Below the pieces are notes generated by a model. It was given only the letters and a program-made list of their open reading frames with translations, was not told the DNA's origin and did no database searches. Shown here one piece after another: positions 18,849 through 27,608 of a stretch of 64,000 nucleotides of DNA. Source of the stretch: Cohnella terricola. Its GTDB lineage: Bacteria; Bacillota; Bacilli; Paenibacillales; Paenibacillaceae. Numbering within the stretch: the stretch's first letter is position 1; the number at the start of each line of letters is the position of its first letter. The translations under genes were made by a program, and so were the position numbers. The stretch lies in assembly GCF_007786475.1 (NCBI RefSeq), contig NZ_VNJJ01000012.1:89088-153087 (forward strand), given 5' to 3'.

Positions 18849-19544
18849 CTATTCCATCCATCTATCGATCGCATCCCGAAACTCCGACACCGCTCTGCGG
18901 ATCGTATCCTCGCTCCTGCCCGCCACGATCGCTCCCAGCATAATCGCCTTGATGCCGGTCTCGCCCAGCACGCGGACGTCGTCCGGCACGAGCTTGCGCT
19001 GAGAGGGAAGAAGAACCGGTATTCCCGATTGTTCGACGATCCGACGATATTTCAATACGTCCGCGAAGTTAAGCGGCGTCCCGTATTCGTCTCCGGGAAC
19101 GATCGAAGCTTCGACCGCCGCGAAGCCGTAATGGCTTGCCGAAGACAATAAGGATAGATCGGAAAACTCGTTCACCGCGAAGGTCCGATCCAGGCCGGTC
19201 CCGTGCAGCATGAAGGACGGAAGATGATGAGCGTAGATCGAATAGAAGTCGAATCCGAGCGGCGCGAGGCGCTCGATCTCATCGCGCCTTGCCTCTTCGA
19301 CGCTTCCCGCCGGTACGATGCCGAGCGGTCCGTCGAATTGCGAACGAATGGAACGAAACGTCTCCTCGTACTCTTCAAGCGGACCGAAATGGTTGCCGCT
19401 GGCCCGGTGTCCGACGTTCGCATGTACTTTCAAGCCATCGGCGCCTTCCTCCAGTGCCGCCCGTGCTAATGCCGCGTCATTGGCGGGAAGGCTGACGATA
19501 AGCGATAGTTTTCGAGACTTCAATAAAGTTTGCAGCTTTGCCAT
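18849..19544 (-). CDS. TIM-barrel protein of unknown function in the sugar transport operon
   Basis: A 231-residue protein with the repeated beta/alpha pattern of a phosphate-binding TIM barrel: SLIVSLPANDAALARAALEE, ADGLKVHANVGH, LGIVPAG, and a C-terminal GIKAIMLGAIVAGRSEDTI that looks like a phosphate-binding loop. I do not recognise a named family; it recalls ThiG, PcrB or sugar-phosphate epimerases only in fold. The ATG at 19544 follows GGGAGGG at good spacing and is preferred over the longer frame starting at 19604, which would run through the upstream hairpin. Its place directly after the binding-protein gene suggests a catabolic role for the imported compound. Confidence 0.65.
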   Translation of the reverse strand: MAKLQTLLKSRKLSLIVSLPANDAALARAALEEGADGLKVHANVGHRASGNHFGPLEEYEETFRSIRSQFDGPLGIVPAGSVEEARRDEIERLAPLGFDFYSIYAHHLPSFMLHGTGLDRTFAVNEFSDLSLLSSASHYGFAAVEASIVPGDEYGTPLNFADVLKYRRIVEQSGIPVLLPSQRKLVPDDVRVLGETGIKAIMLGAIVAGRSEDTIRRAVSEFRDAIDRWME

Positions 19545-19558
19545 GATGGTCCCTCCCG

Positions 19559-19598
19559 GAAAAAGGAAACGGTTCGATCCCTGAATCCTCGAACCGTT
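19559..19598 (-). terminator. Stem-loop between the binding-protein gene and the rest of the operon
   Basis: AACGGTTCGA (19568-19577) and TCGAACCGTT (19589-19598) form a perfect 10-base stem followed on the minus strand by TTCCTTTTT. It lies 13 bases after the binding-protein stop. Such leaky terminators raise binding-protein output over the permeases. Confidence 0.65.
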
Positions 19599-19611
19599 GT
19601 CCATGTTCTCT

Positions 19612-20922
19612 TTACTTCGCCTTCATGATGGCGTTAACCTCATCGGCGATTTTCTTCACATTTTCCTCCGCCGGCGACACCTTGCCGAACAGGCGGTCGA
19701 AGCCTTGCAGAATCGCGTTGTCGATATTTTGCCAGCGCACGTGGCCCGGAAGAATGCGCGCCTTCGGCATTTCGTCGATGACGGCCTGAAGGATGTGCTC
19801 CTTGCTCGGATTGTTAGGCTGGTTGATGAACTCGTCGGAATTCAATACCGTCGTACGCGGAGGCACGAAATAAGTCGAAGTGGCCTGAATGCCTTCCTGG
19901 CTGGCGAAGTACTTCAGCAGCTTCTTCGCCTCCTCCGGATGCTTGCTGTCCGAGAACAGCGCGTAACCGGCTTGGCCCAGCATCGGCGCGCTGCCTTGGG
20001 AACCGGATGGCGTCGGAGCGATGCTCCATTCGAAATCCTTGATATCCCTGGCTTTGGACACGTAGCTGTACACGTCGAAGAACATACCCACGTTGCCGGC
20101 ATCGAAGCTGACCTGCTCGCCCGCTTTCGGATGCGATCCGTCCGTAAACATCATCCGTTCGAGCATTTGGAACGTTTCCACCCCGTATTGATCGTCCCAC
20201 GTAAATTCCGTAATGTCTTTGTTGAACGGACCGCTGCCGTTCGACCAGGAGTAGGAGGACAGGGTCACCCACGTTTTCCAATCGCGGAAGAAGTTCGCCC
20301 CATAGACGCGGTTCTGCACGTCTTTATTCGTCAAAGCTTGCGCGGACTTCTCGAATTCCGCCCAAGTCCATTTTCCTTCTTTGGCCAGCGTATTCGGATC
20401 GGTCAGCCCGGCCTTATCGAATAGCGTTTTGTTATAGAACATAACGACCGGCGGCGTGGAGAACGGCAGGCCGAGCAGCTTGTCGCCGTCGCGGAACAGG
20501 TCGAGCGTGCTCGGAATGTAGTCGTCCAGCTTAAACTCCGCATCGTCCTTAAACTCCGATACGTCGCCAAGAATTCCGTTTTCCTTGAATTGCGGAACCA
20601 TTCGCTCCGATACCCAAGCGACGTCGGGAAGCGATTTCCCTGCGGCCAGAACGGAAATTTTCTGCTGATAATCGGCGAATGGAACGGATTCCATCGTGAC
20701 GCGAATGCCCGGGTTCGCTTTCTGGAAGCCATCGATCAATCCGTTGTACACATCCATATGGGCTTGGTTGCCCCACATCATGAACTTCAGTTCGACGTCT
20801 CCCTTTTGCCCCGGACTGCCGCTTGCGCTTGAGCCGGTGCCGGCAGTGGAGCCGGAATCGCCGCAACCGACTGTAAGCGCAACCATCGCTGCCAATGGAA
20901 TCGCCAGCTTCGTTCTTTTCAT
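19612..20922 (-). CDS. Sugar ABC transporter substrate-binding lipoprotein
   Basis: A 436-residue extracellular solute-binding protein (family 1). Residues 1-20 are a lipoprotein signal with lipobox LTVGC, so it is tethered to the membrane. A Gly/Ser-rich linker and LKFMMWGNQAHMDVYNGLID, typical of the family start, follow. The internal ATG at 20922 has AGGGGG six bases upstream and gives the lipoprotein signal directly; longer in-frame starts upstream add a stretch with no signal character. It heads the transport operon and lies next to the two-component pair that probably controls it. Confidence 0.92.
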   Translation of the reverse strand: MKRTKLAIPLAAMVALTVGCGDSGSTAGTGSSASGSPGQKGDVELKFMMWGNQAHMDVYNGLIDGFQKANPGIRVTMESVPFADYQQKISVLAAGKSLPDVAWVSERMVPQFKENGILGDVSEFKDDAEFKLDDYIPSTLDLFRDGDKLLGLPFSTPPVVMFYNKTLFDKAGLTDPNTLAKEGKWTWAEFEKSAQALTNKDVQNRVYGANFFRDWKTWVTLSSYSWSNGSGPFNKDITEFTWDDQYGVETFQMLERMMFTDGSHPKAGEQVSFDAGNVGMFFDVYSYVSKARDIKDFEWSIAPTPSGSQGSAPMLGQAGYALFSDSKHPEEAKKLLKYFASQEGIQATSTYFVPPRTTVLNSDEFINQPNNPSKEHILQAVIDEMPKARILPGHVRWQNIDNAILQGFDRLFGKVSPAEENVKKIADEVNAIMKAK

Positions 20923-21026
20923 GTCAATCCCCCTAATTCGTTTATGAATTCTGCCTTTCACCATGAGTATAACGGGGGAACGGCACCGGTCTAAATCACG
21001 CCGCTTTAAGAAATAGTACGTTTTTT

Positions 21027-21824
21027 TTATACCTTGTCGCCAGTCGTGTCCTCCGTGCCCGGCTGTCCGTATCGATCCCGGTAATCCCCCGCCGTCATTC
21101 CGACTTGTTGCTTGAACACGAGCATAAAATGCTTCGGGCTCTGATGTCCCGACAGACGCGCTACGTCGTAAATTTTCAACCGCGTATGTGCTAGCAGCCA
21201 TTTGGCACGCTCCATACGGGCCTCCGACACGTAGTCTGAATAATTCGTTCCCGTCTCCGCTTTGAACAATTGGCTGAGATAGGTCGCATTCAGATGAACT
21301 TGGCCCGATACGGTCTGCAGCCGCAAGTCTCCGTCAATATGCAGCTTGACGAATTGTTTGACGTCGCGGATGATTTTCCTCGCATCTCCGCCCGCCGGCT
21401 CGTCGCTAGTCGGTTGCCCAGACGGCGCGGACGCGGAGATGCCGCGCTCCCGATCGAGCGACAGCTTGATTTTGTCCAGCGTCGCGACCAATTCCACCCG
21501 TTCGATCGGCTTCAACAAATAATTGCTCACGCCGTAAGAAATCGCCTTTTTCGCATACTCGAATTCGCCGTATCCGCTAATGATGACGACGGGCAGGCTC
21601 GGATACATCTCTCTGACCTGAGCCACCATCGTCAGCCCATCCATCTCCCGCATGCGGATGTCCGTGATGAGCAGGTCCGGCAGTTCGCATTTGAGATACT
21701 CCAACGCTTCCAGTCCGTTAGCCGCTTCACCTGTTACTTCGAATTGGCCGGTCGATCGGCCGATCAGTTCTCTAAGCCCTTGGCGAATAACGGTTTCGTC
21801 CTCCACAAGCAATACTTTATACAT
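21027..21824 (-). CDS. Response regulator with AraC-type DNA-binding domain
   Basis: A compact 265-residue regulator. The receiver domain (about 1-120) has VEDETVIR, the phospho-acceptor Asp in LLITDIRMREMDG, and LLKPIERV; the AraC-type double helix-turn-helix fills about 160-255 (LRLQTVSGQVHLNATYLSQL, DVARLSGHQSPKHFM). The long middle region of YesN-type proteins is missing, so it is about half the usual length without signs of damage. Its start overlaps the kinase stop codon by eight bases. The probable target is the sugar transport operon starting at 20922, about 100 bases downstream. Confidence 0.92.
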   Translation of the reverse strand: MYKVLLVEDETVIRQGLRELIGRSTGQFEVTGEAANGLEALEYLKCELPDLLITDIRMREMDGLTMVAQVREMYPSLPVVIISGYGEFEYAKKAISYGVSNYLLKPIERVELVATLDKIKLSLDRERGISASAPSGQPTSDEPAGGDARKIIRDVKQFVKLHIDGDLRLQTVSGQVHLNATYLSQLFKAETGTNYSDYVSEARMERAKWLLAHTRLKIYDVARLSGHQSPKHFMLVFKQQVGMTAGDYRDRYGQPGTEDTTGDKV

Positions 21825-23649
21825 GGGTTTCTCCTCCCGTCTCTACGAGCCGTATCGAGATCGTGACGGCCAACCCTTGCCCTAAGCTGCCGTCAACTGT
21901 CAGTTCGCCTTTGTCCCCGTAAATCAGCATAATGCGTTGGGCGATGTTGGACAGACCAAGTCCGCTGCGATCATCCCGCTGGTACCCTTGATAGGAGGGC
22001 AGCGTCCGGAGTTGCTCGTTCAGCGCCTCGATCTCCCGTTCCGGCAACCCTTTGCCGTCGTCTCTTACCGTGATCAGCAAAACATCCTCGATCCGCAGAG
22101 CGGATATCCAGATCGTGCCTCCTTGCTCGGCCTCGTCGATCCCGTGGTAAACCGCGTTCTCCACGAGCGGCTGCAGAATCAGCTTCGGAACGACGATTTC
22201 CTTCACTTCTTCGTCGATATCGTACTCCACTCTCAGTCTTCCCCCGTACCGGAGCTGCTGGATTCGGACGTAGGATTGCACGAAGCGAATCTCCTCCTTC
22301 AGCGGAACGAGCCGGTCCACCTTGTCGATCGTATATCTTAACAATTTGCCCAGCGCGGAAACCATGTCGGACACTTCCGAGTTGTGGCCGCGAATCGCCA
22401 TCATGCTGATCGATTCCAGCGTGTTGTAGATGAAGTGTGGATTAATCTGGCTTTGCAAGGCGGACAGCTCCGCCTCCTTCTCTCGGATGCCGAGGATAAA
22501 CACCTCGTTAAAAAGCCGGTTGATTTCTTCCGTCATTTTGTTGAAACCGCGCCCCAATTGGCCGAACTCGTCTTTGCCGTACACTTCGATTCTGCGATCG
22601 AAATTCCCTTGCTCGACCCGGATCATGTTCTTCTTCAGCTCGATCAGAGGCCGGGTGATCCGGTAGGAAACGATAACCGCAAGCAACGTAACGACGGCGA
22701 CGCAAAGCGCGGCGAACCACAACGTAAACGTTCCCAGCTCGCGCGATTCCTTCCGAATGACGTTAGTCGGCGTCAGACTAATGACGGATAGGCCGGAATA
22801 GTTGGAATAATGCTGCACGTATAAATGGGGCTGGCCATTCAGAAGGATTCTTTGATTGGTTCCGTACGGCTGCAATTGGTTATGCTTCAGCAAATCGTCA
22901 TAGGTGGACGGATCGCCTTCGGATTTGCGCTCGAAGAGCAATCTCCGCTGACCGTCCATGACGATCACATTCGAGTCTTGCTCGTAATTGAGATTGGAGA
23001 GAATGTTACGGAAGGCGTCCAGCTTGATATCGATGAGGATATAGCCGAGCGGGCGCAACGTATCCGGGTCGCGGATCTTTCTCCCTACGGAAATATAGGG
23101 ATCGCTAGGCGCGACGCTATAATAGGAAGGATGATGAGGCGGGATCAGCACCCAAGCGCCGTCGGAACGGTCGACTTCCTCGAACCATTCGTCCCGTCGG
23201 CTGTCCCAGACCAAGTCGACCGCCATGGAATCGATGTTGGAGAAGAAAATACCGCTGTTGCTGACCAGGTGAATGCCGCGTATTTCCGCTCTGTCGTAGG
23301 CATTGGCGGACGTGTAAAGCTTCATTTTCATATAATCGTCCGATGAAGCCCAGGTGGCCGAACCCATTTCTCCGTCGTACTTGCTTAATATCGTCAGCAC
23401 CATCTGATCGTACAGCGGGATGATCGACAGTCTTTCGAAGTCTTTAAGCAGCCGGTCAAGATTGGCGTTGATCTGCCGCACGATGTCGACGGTGAATTGC
23501 TCCGTCTTCTGATCGACGGTAGCGGAGAAGTTCCGATAGGTGATAACCCCTTGCAAACTTAATGGAAACAAAATGAGCAGCGTGAACAGAAGCAGCAATT
23601 TCGTGCGTAAATTCATTTCCCTCGTAAACCGCATAGTTCGCAGTAGCAT
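21817..23649 (-). CDS. Sensor histidine kinase, YesM type
   Basis: A 610-residue membrane kinase. It has a first membrane segment at about residues 16-36, an extracellular Cache-type sensor region (about 40-290), a second membrane segment near 300-325, then HAMP (ITRPLIELKKNMIRVEQGNF). The His_kinase motif LQSQINPHFIYNTLESI carries the phosphorylated His, and the ATPase domain has LVENAVYHG, DDGKGLP and SGLGLSNIAQR. The ATG at 23649 follows AAAGGGG at eight bases; the upstream ATG at 23679 lacks a ribosome site. It is co-translated with the response regulator. It probably senses extracellular sugar directly or via the binding protein. Confidence 0.93.
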   Translation of the reverse strand: MLLRTMRFTREMNLRTKLLLLFTLLILFPLSLQGVITYRNFSATVDQKTEQFTVDIVRQINANLDRLLKDFERLSIIPLYDQMVLTILSKYDGEMGSATWASSDDYMKMKLYTSANAYDRAEIRGIHLVSNSGIFFSNIDSMAVDLVWDSRRDEWFEEVDRSDGAWVLIPPHHPSYYSVAPSDPYISVGRKIRDPDTLRPLGYILIDIKLDAFRNILSNLNYEQDSNVIVMDGQRRLLFERKSEGDPSTYDDLLKHNQLQPYGTNQRILLNGQPHLYVQHYSNYSGLSVISLTPTNVIRKESRELGTFTLWFAALCVAVVTLLAVIVSYRITRPLIELKKNMIRVEQGNFDRRIEVYGKDEFGQLGRGFNKMTEEINRLFNEVFILGIREKEAELSALQSQINPHFIYNTLESISMMAIRGHNSEVSDMVSALGKLLRYTIDKVDRLVPLKEEIRFVQSYVRIQQLRYGGRLRVEYDIDEEVKEIVVPKLILQPLVENAVYHGIDEAEQGGTIWISALRIEDVLLITVRDDGKGLPEREIEALNEQLRTLPSYQGYQRDDRSGLGLSNIAQRIMLIYGDKGELTVDGSLGQGLAVTISIRLVETGGETHV

Positions 23650-23678
23650 ATCGTCGACCCCTTTAGCCGGAAACTTCA

Positions 23679-23692
23679 TGTACGCGCTTTCA
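23679..23692 (-). promoter_or_regulatory. cre site (CcpA) upstream of the kinase gene
   Basis: TGAAAGCGCGTACA on the minus strand matches TGWAARCGYTWNCA at 13 of 14 positions. A TATAAT -10 box (23722-23717) lies 25 bases upstream, so CcpA would bind shortly downstream of the transcription start. This suggests catabolite repression of the two-component pair and, through it, of the transporter. Confidence 0.6.
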
Positions 23693-23815
23693 CAAGGAAT
23701 GTTGTCCGGAGTCTTTATTATAACGACGTACCTATGAAAAGCTATCCCTTAAACGCTAGAAAAGGTATGTTATTTTGGGATAGCGAGACGGGTTAGATCC
23801 GGAGCTGCACAAATA

Positions 23816-23850
23816 GAAAAACAGGGCCCCCTTCGCTCAGGAGAGCCCCT
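23816..23850 (-). terminator. Terminator of cutC
   Basis: On the minus strand AGGGG-CTCTCC pairs with GGGGGCCCT allowing one mismatch and G-U pairs, followed by GTTTTTC. It lies 45 bases after the cutC stop. Confidence 0.55.
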
Positions 23851-23894
23851 ATCTTCTCGTGCCTTGTCCGCCATGCGGGAGGCCTTTTGTTGCA

Positions 23895-24599
23895 TCACCC
23901 GTCGATTGATTTATACCGTCCGACGATATCCACCGCCGCTCGCAATTTGATCGGGTCGATCGGTTCGAGCGCCTTTTCGTTGATCCTGACGCCCGTGCCC
24001 ATATGAACTTCCTTGACTTTCGTACGTTGGATAAATAGGTCCAGCGTCTCCGGTTGAAGACCACTGCCGGCGAGAATGTCAACGGTCTTGCCGGCGCTCA
24101 GTGTGACAAGCTCCGCGATCTCCTCCTCGGCGTCCAGCACGCTGGGTTTCCCGCCAGAAGTCAATATTTTGCGAATAGCGGGATAGCTGCTTAGGAGTTG
24201 CAGGGCCGAGCGTCGATCCGCCAGCTCGTCGAACGCGCGGTGGAAGGTGACGGCCAGCTTCCCCGTCTCGCCAAGCAGCAGTTCCAGGGCAGCCGTATCG
24301 ATCTCGTTACGCCGATTCAGCATTCCCATGACGATGCCCGCCGCCCCGCAGTCACGAATAGCCCGGGCGTCGCGCAGCATCACCTGCAAGTCGTCCTCGT
24401 CGTAACGGAAGCTGTTCGCGTGAGGACGCAGCATGACGTTTACCGGAATGTCTACCGTCTTCAATACCTGCTCGATCAATCCGATGCTTGGCGTCACGCC
24501 GCCTTCGGCAATGCCAGAGATGAGCTCGATTCGGTCCGCCCCGTGCTCCTCAGCAAGCTTGGCGTCCAGTACGCTTGTTGCAATGACTTCAAGAATCAT
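23895..24599 (-). CDS. cutC: Copper homeostasis protein CutC
   Basis: A 234-residue TIM-barrel protein of the CutC family (PF03932). The family start LEVIATSVLDAKLAEEHGADRIELI is followed by LTPSIGLI-like, VMLRPHANSFRYDEDD, GIVMGML, VTFHRAFDELAD, LTSGGKPSV and IDILAGSGL-like segments in the usual order. CutC was linked to copper tolerance in E. coli, but the biochemical role remains uncertain. It is cytoplasmic. The gene is monocistronic here, with its own downstream hairpin and a 91-base gap to glcF. Length is normal. Confidence 0.95.
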   Translation of the reverse strand: MILEVIATSVLDAKLAEEHGADRIELISGIAEGGVTPSIGLIEQVLKTVDIPVNVMLRPHANSFRYDEDDLQVMLRDARAIRDCGAAGIVMGMLNRRNEIDTAALELLLGETGKLAVTFHRAFDELADRRSALQLLSSYPAIRKILTSGGKPSVLDAEEEIAELVTLSAGKTVDILAGSGLQPETLDLFIQRTKVKEVHMGTGVRINEKALEPIDPIKLRAAVDIVGRYKSIDG

Positions 24600-24690
24600 C
24601 GTGAAAGCCCCCCGTTACTTCTTCAAACATGGAGCCTACGATAACAGAAATGTTCAGCCTCGTCCATATGAAAAGCGCTCTAGCGCGGCA

Positions 24691-26076
24691 TTAACGTTCG
24701 TCTCTCCCGCCCATACGTTCATACAAATAATCGACGATATGCATCGCTTCCATCTTGTCACTCGCACCATGCTTCTCGATACCGTGCTTCATCTGTAGCA
24801 GGCAACCCGGATTGCTCGTGAGCAAGTATCGGGCGTTCGTCGCATTGGCGTGCTCCATCTTATGCTCGATAAGCTGCCCCGCCATTTCCGGCTGTGTCAC
24901 GTTATAGATGCCTGCAGAGCCGCAGCAGCGATCCGAGTCCTTCATCTCGCAGTAATGGGCCCCTGACACCTGGTTCATCAGCTCCCTAGGAGCGGTTGAG
25001 CTTTTCATGACATTGCGAAGGTGACATGAATCCTGATAGGTGATCGTAACGGGTTCAGCCGTTGCGACGGAAGCCGACTCCGCAAACGAAGGGATGCGCC
25101 CCTTCTCCACGAGAAGTTTGCTCACGTCCACGACACGAGGGGCAAACCATTCGCCGAGTTCGCGGTATTCATCGTCCCCCTGAAGTAGATGATCGTACTC
25201 TACGAGCAGCGCGCCGCAGCCGCCCGCATTGGAGACGATATACTCAACGCCAGCCTCGCGGAACGTCTTGACGTTGATCTTAGCCAGATCACGGGCTTGA
25301 TCCATCTCCCCGCTGTGGGCGTGGAGCGCCCCGCAGCACACCTGCGATTCGGGAATGACGACTTCGAAACCGGCCTCGGACAGCAGCTTGACTGTATTAA
25401 CGTTCGTATCAGCAAACATGACATCCATGATGCAGCCGCGGAACAACGCCACGCGGGCGATCTTCTCTCCCTTAGCCGGATAGACCGTTCCCAGCCGCTC
25501 AATGACACCTTTGCCTGACGCTTCCGGCAGGATCTGCTCCATCTCTTGCAGATGTTTCGGAAACAGCTTCATGATGCCGGTTCCCCTTGCAATCGATCGA
25601 AGCCCCGACTTCTGATAGAAGGCCAACGAACGGCCGAGCCACTTGAGACGGCTCCGGTTCGGGAATACGCCCTTGAACATCAGCTTGCGTACGCCCTTAA
25701 TCGGAGCGCTGTGTACGGCGTGATCCTCGATCGCATCGCGAGCCTGCTCGATGAGCTGGCCGTACTTCACATCGGCCGGACAAGCCGGCTCGCATGCCCG
25801 GCAGCCCAGGCAATGGTTCATTTGATCCTGAAATGCCTGATCGGGGTCCATCAAGCCGTCGGCCACCGCTTTCATGAGCGCGATGCGGCCGCGCGGAGAT
25901 TCCGGCTCCAGCCCGGTTTCCCGGAACGTCGGACAGGCCGGAAGACAGAAGCCGCATCGCATGCAATTCGTCAGCTGATCGTAATCCAGCTTGGCGAGCA
26001 GCGTTCGGGCCATCGGATTCGTATGCTGAATATCCGGCTTTTTCTGTATCGTTGTAGAGGCATTCGCGTTACTCAC
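24691..26076 (-). CDS. glcF: Glycolate oxidase iron-sulfur subunit
   Basis: The 461-residue iron-sulfur partner of GlcD. It carries two 4Fe-4S clusters near the N-terminus, CMRCGFCLPACPTF and CLGCRACEPACPAD, and two cysteine-rich CCG domains, seen as CCGALHAHSGE and CCGSAGIYN, which accept electrons from the flavin subunit. The best start is a GTG at 26076 whose sequence GTGAGTAA overlaps the glcD stop, with AAGGGTGG nine bases upstream; this means translational coupling. The longer frame from 26112 would overlap glcD by 44 bases. Together with GlcD it oxidises glycolate or a related 2-hydroxy acid and passes electrons to the respiratory chain. Confidence 0.93.
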   Translation of the reverse strand: MSNANASTTIQKKPDIQHTNPMARTLLAKLDYDQLTNCMRCGFCLPACPTFRETGLEPESPRGRIALMKAVADGLMDPDQAFQDQMNHCLGCRACEPACPADVKYGQLIEQARDAIEDHAVHSAPIKGVRKLMFKGVFPNRSRLKWLGRSLAFYQKSGLRSIARGTGIMKLFPKHLQEMEQILPEASGKGVIERLGTVYPAKGEKIARVALFRGCIMDVMFADTNVNTVKLLSEAGFEVVIPESQVCCGALHAHSGEMDQARDLAKINVKTFREAGVEYIVSNAGGCGALLVEYDHLLQGDDEYRELGEWFAPRVVDVSKLLVEKGRIPSFAESASVATAEPVTITYQDSCHLRNVMKSSTAPRELMNQVSGAHYCEMKDSDRCCGSAGIYNVTQPEMAGQLIEHKMEHANATNARYLLTSNPGCLLQMKHGIEKHGASDKMEAMHIVDYLYERMGGRDER

Positions 26077-27484
26077 GGCTGATGACCACCCTTTTTCTCG
26101 ATTCCTTGGCAAAAACTTTGCCGGGATTCAGCAGATGGTGCGGATCGAACGCGTTCTTGATGCCTTTCATCACTTCAATCCCCGCGCTGCCGACCTTCCA
26201 TTCGAGGAAGGGCGCCTTCACCAGTCCGACGCCATGCTCTCCGGTAATCGTCCCACCCAGCTCGATCGCCGCTTCGAATACTTCCTCGAATGCCTGTTCA
26301 ACGCGATGAACCTCCTCCTTATCACGCGCATCTGTCGTCGCGGTGGGATGAAGGTTGCCGTCTCCGGCATGACCGAACGTCGCGATGGAGACGTCGTATT
26401 TACGCGCGATCTCGTTGATGCGCAGCACCATGTCGGCGATTCGCGAGCGAGGTACTGTCGCGTCCTCGAGGATCGTCGTTGGACGAAGCCGCGCCAGTGC
26501 CGTGAAAGCGCTGCGTCGCGCCGTCAGCAGCTTCTCCGCCTGCTCGCGGGTTTCCGCCACGTCCAGCCGATCGGCACGCTCCGATTCGCAGATTTCCTTG
26601 ATCCGCTGAATGTCGCGCTCAACCGCCTCCGGATCTCCGTCTTGCTCGATCAACAGGATCGCTTCCATGTCTCTTGGCAAGCCCAGCTTCGCAAAGTCGT
26701 CAACGACCCGGATGGTCGGATTGTCCATGAACTCCAGCGTCGCGGGGATGATCTTCGCTTCGATGATCCGGGATACCGTCCTTGCGGCCCCGTACAAATC
26801 CTTGTACATCGCCAGCATCGTCTTCTTGCTTTTCGGAGGCGGAACGAGCTTTAACGTCGCTTCCGTAATAATCGCCAGCGTGCCTTCCGAGCCTACAAGC
26901 AGCTTGGTCAGATCGTAGCCGGCCACGTCCTTCATCAGCTTGCCTCCGGTGCGAATAATCTCGCCGCTAGCCAGCACCGCTTCCAGACCGATGACATAAT
27001 CCTTCGTCGTCCCGTACTTCAGCCCGCGAAGTCCTCCCGAGCATTCGGCGATGTTGCCGCCAATCGTAGAGATTTTCATGCTGCTCGGATCGGGCGGGTA
27101 GAAAAGGCCGAGAGATTCGATATGGGCGGTGAATTCCGCCGTGATCATGCCGGTCTGAACCGTAGCCGTTAAATTTTCCATATCGACTTCCACGATCCGG
27201 TTCATGCGGTGCATCACCATCACGATCCCGCCCTGAACCGGTACGGTTCCCCCGCATAGATTGGAGCCCGAGCCTCTGGAAACGACGGGAATACGATGCT
27301 CGGCCAAAACCTTCATAATATCGGAAACCTGCTGCGTATTGTTCGGATAAATGACACCGTCCGGCAGACTCTGCAGCATCGGCGTTCCATCGTAGGAATG
27401 CGCCACGAGAGACTGGCGGTCGTCCTTGAAATTGTTCTCCCCTACGATCTGCCGCAAGCGTTGCGCAATGGCAGCGTCCAACAT
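26069..27484 (-). CDS. glcD: Glycolate oxidase FAD subunit (FAD-linked oxidase)
   Basis: A 471-residue FAD-linked oxidase of the GlcD/D-lactate dehydrogenase family. The FAD-binding part shows VVSRGSGSNLCGGTVPVQGG, STIGGNIAECSGGLRGLKYG and KDVAGYDLTKLLVGSEGTL; the C-terminal cap has FGHAGDGNLHPT and the conserved GEHGVG. The ATG at 27484 has GGGGGAG upstream. It is the first gene of the glcDF pair; a glcE subunit is absent, as in many Firmicutes. A palindromic operator for the divergent GntR-type regulator lies in the shared promoter region. Substrate could be glycolate or lactate. Confidence 0.94.
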   Translation of the reverse strand: MLDAAIAQRLRQIVGENNFKDDRQSLVAHSYDGTPMLQSLPDGVIYPNNTQQVSDIMKVLAEHRIPVVSRGSGSNLCGGTVPVQGGIVMVMHRMNRIVEVDMENLTATVQTGMITAEFTAHIESLGLFYPPDPSSMKISTIGGNIAECSGGLRGLKYGTTKDYVIGLEAVLASGEIIRTGGKLMKDVAGYDLTKLLVGSEGTLAIITEATLKLVPPPKSKKTMLAMYKDLYGAARTVSRIIEAKIIPATLEFMDNPTIRVVDDFAKLGLPRDMEAILLIEQDGDPEAVERDIQRIKEICESERADRLDVAETREQAEKLLTARRSAFTALARLRPTTILEDATVPRSRIADMVLRINEIARKYDVSIATFGHAGDGNLHPTATTDARDKEEVHRVEQAFEEVFEAAIELGGTITGEHGVGLVKAPFLEWKVGSAGIEVMKGIKNAFDPHHLLNPGKVFAKESRKRVVISRE

Positions 27485-27518
27485 GAGGGCTCCCCCTTCA
27501 ATTCGCGAAATTAGTCAG

Positions 27519-27531
27519 GTCATCTGATGAC
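27519..27531. promoter_or_regulatory. Palindromic operator between glcD and the GntR regulator
   Basis: GTCATCTGATGAC is a perfect palindrome around a central T, in the size range of FadR/LldR-type GntR operators. On the minus strand a TATAAT -10 box (27546-27541) lies just upstream, so binding would cover the glcD transcription start. A second imperfect palindrome ATTGTATAGACAAT lies at 27563-27576. Confidence 0.6.
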
Positions 27532-27608
27532 TTTGTGTTCATTATATTTCAAATTTATAGTATTGTATAGACAATAGGTTGTTAAAGCGGCGGTAAGGAG
27601 ATTTGAAT

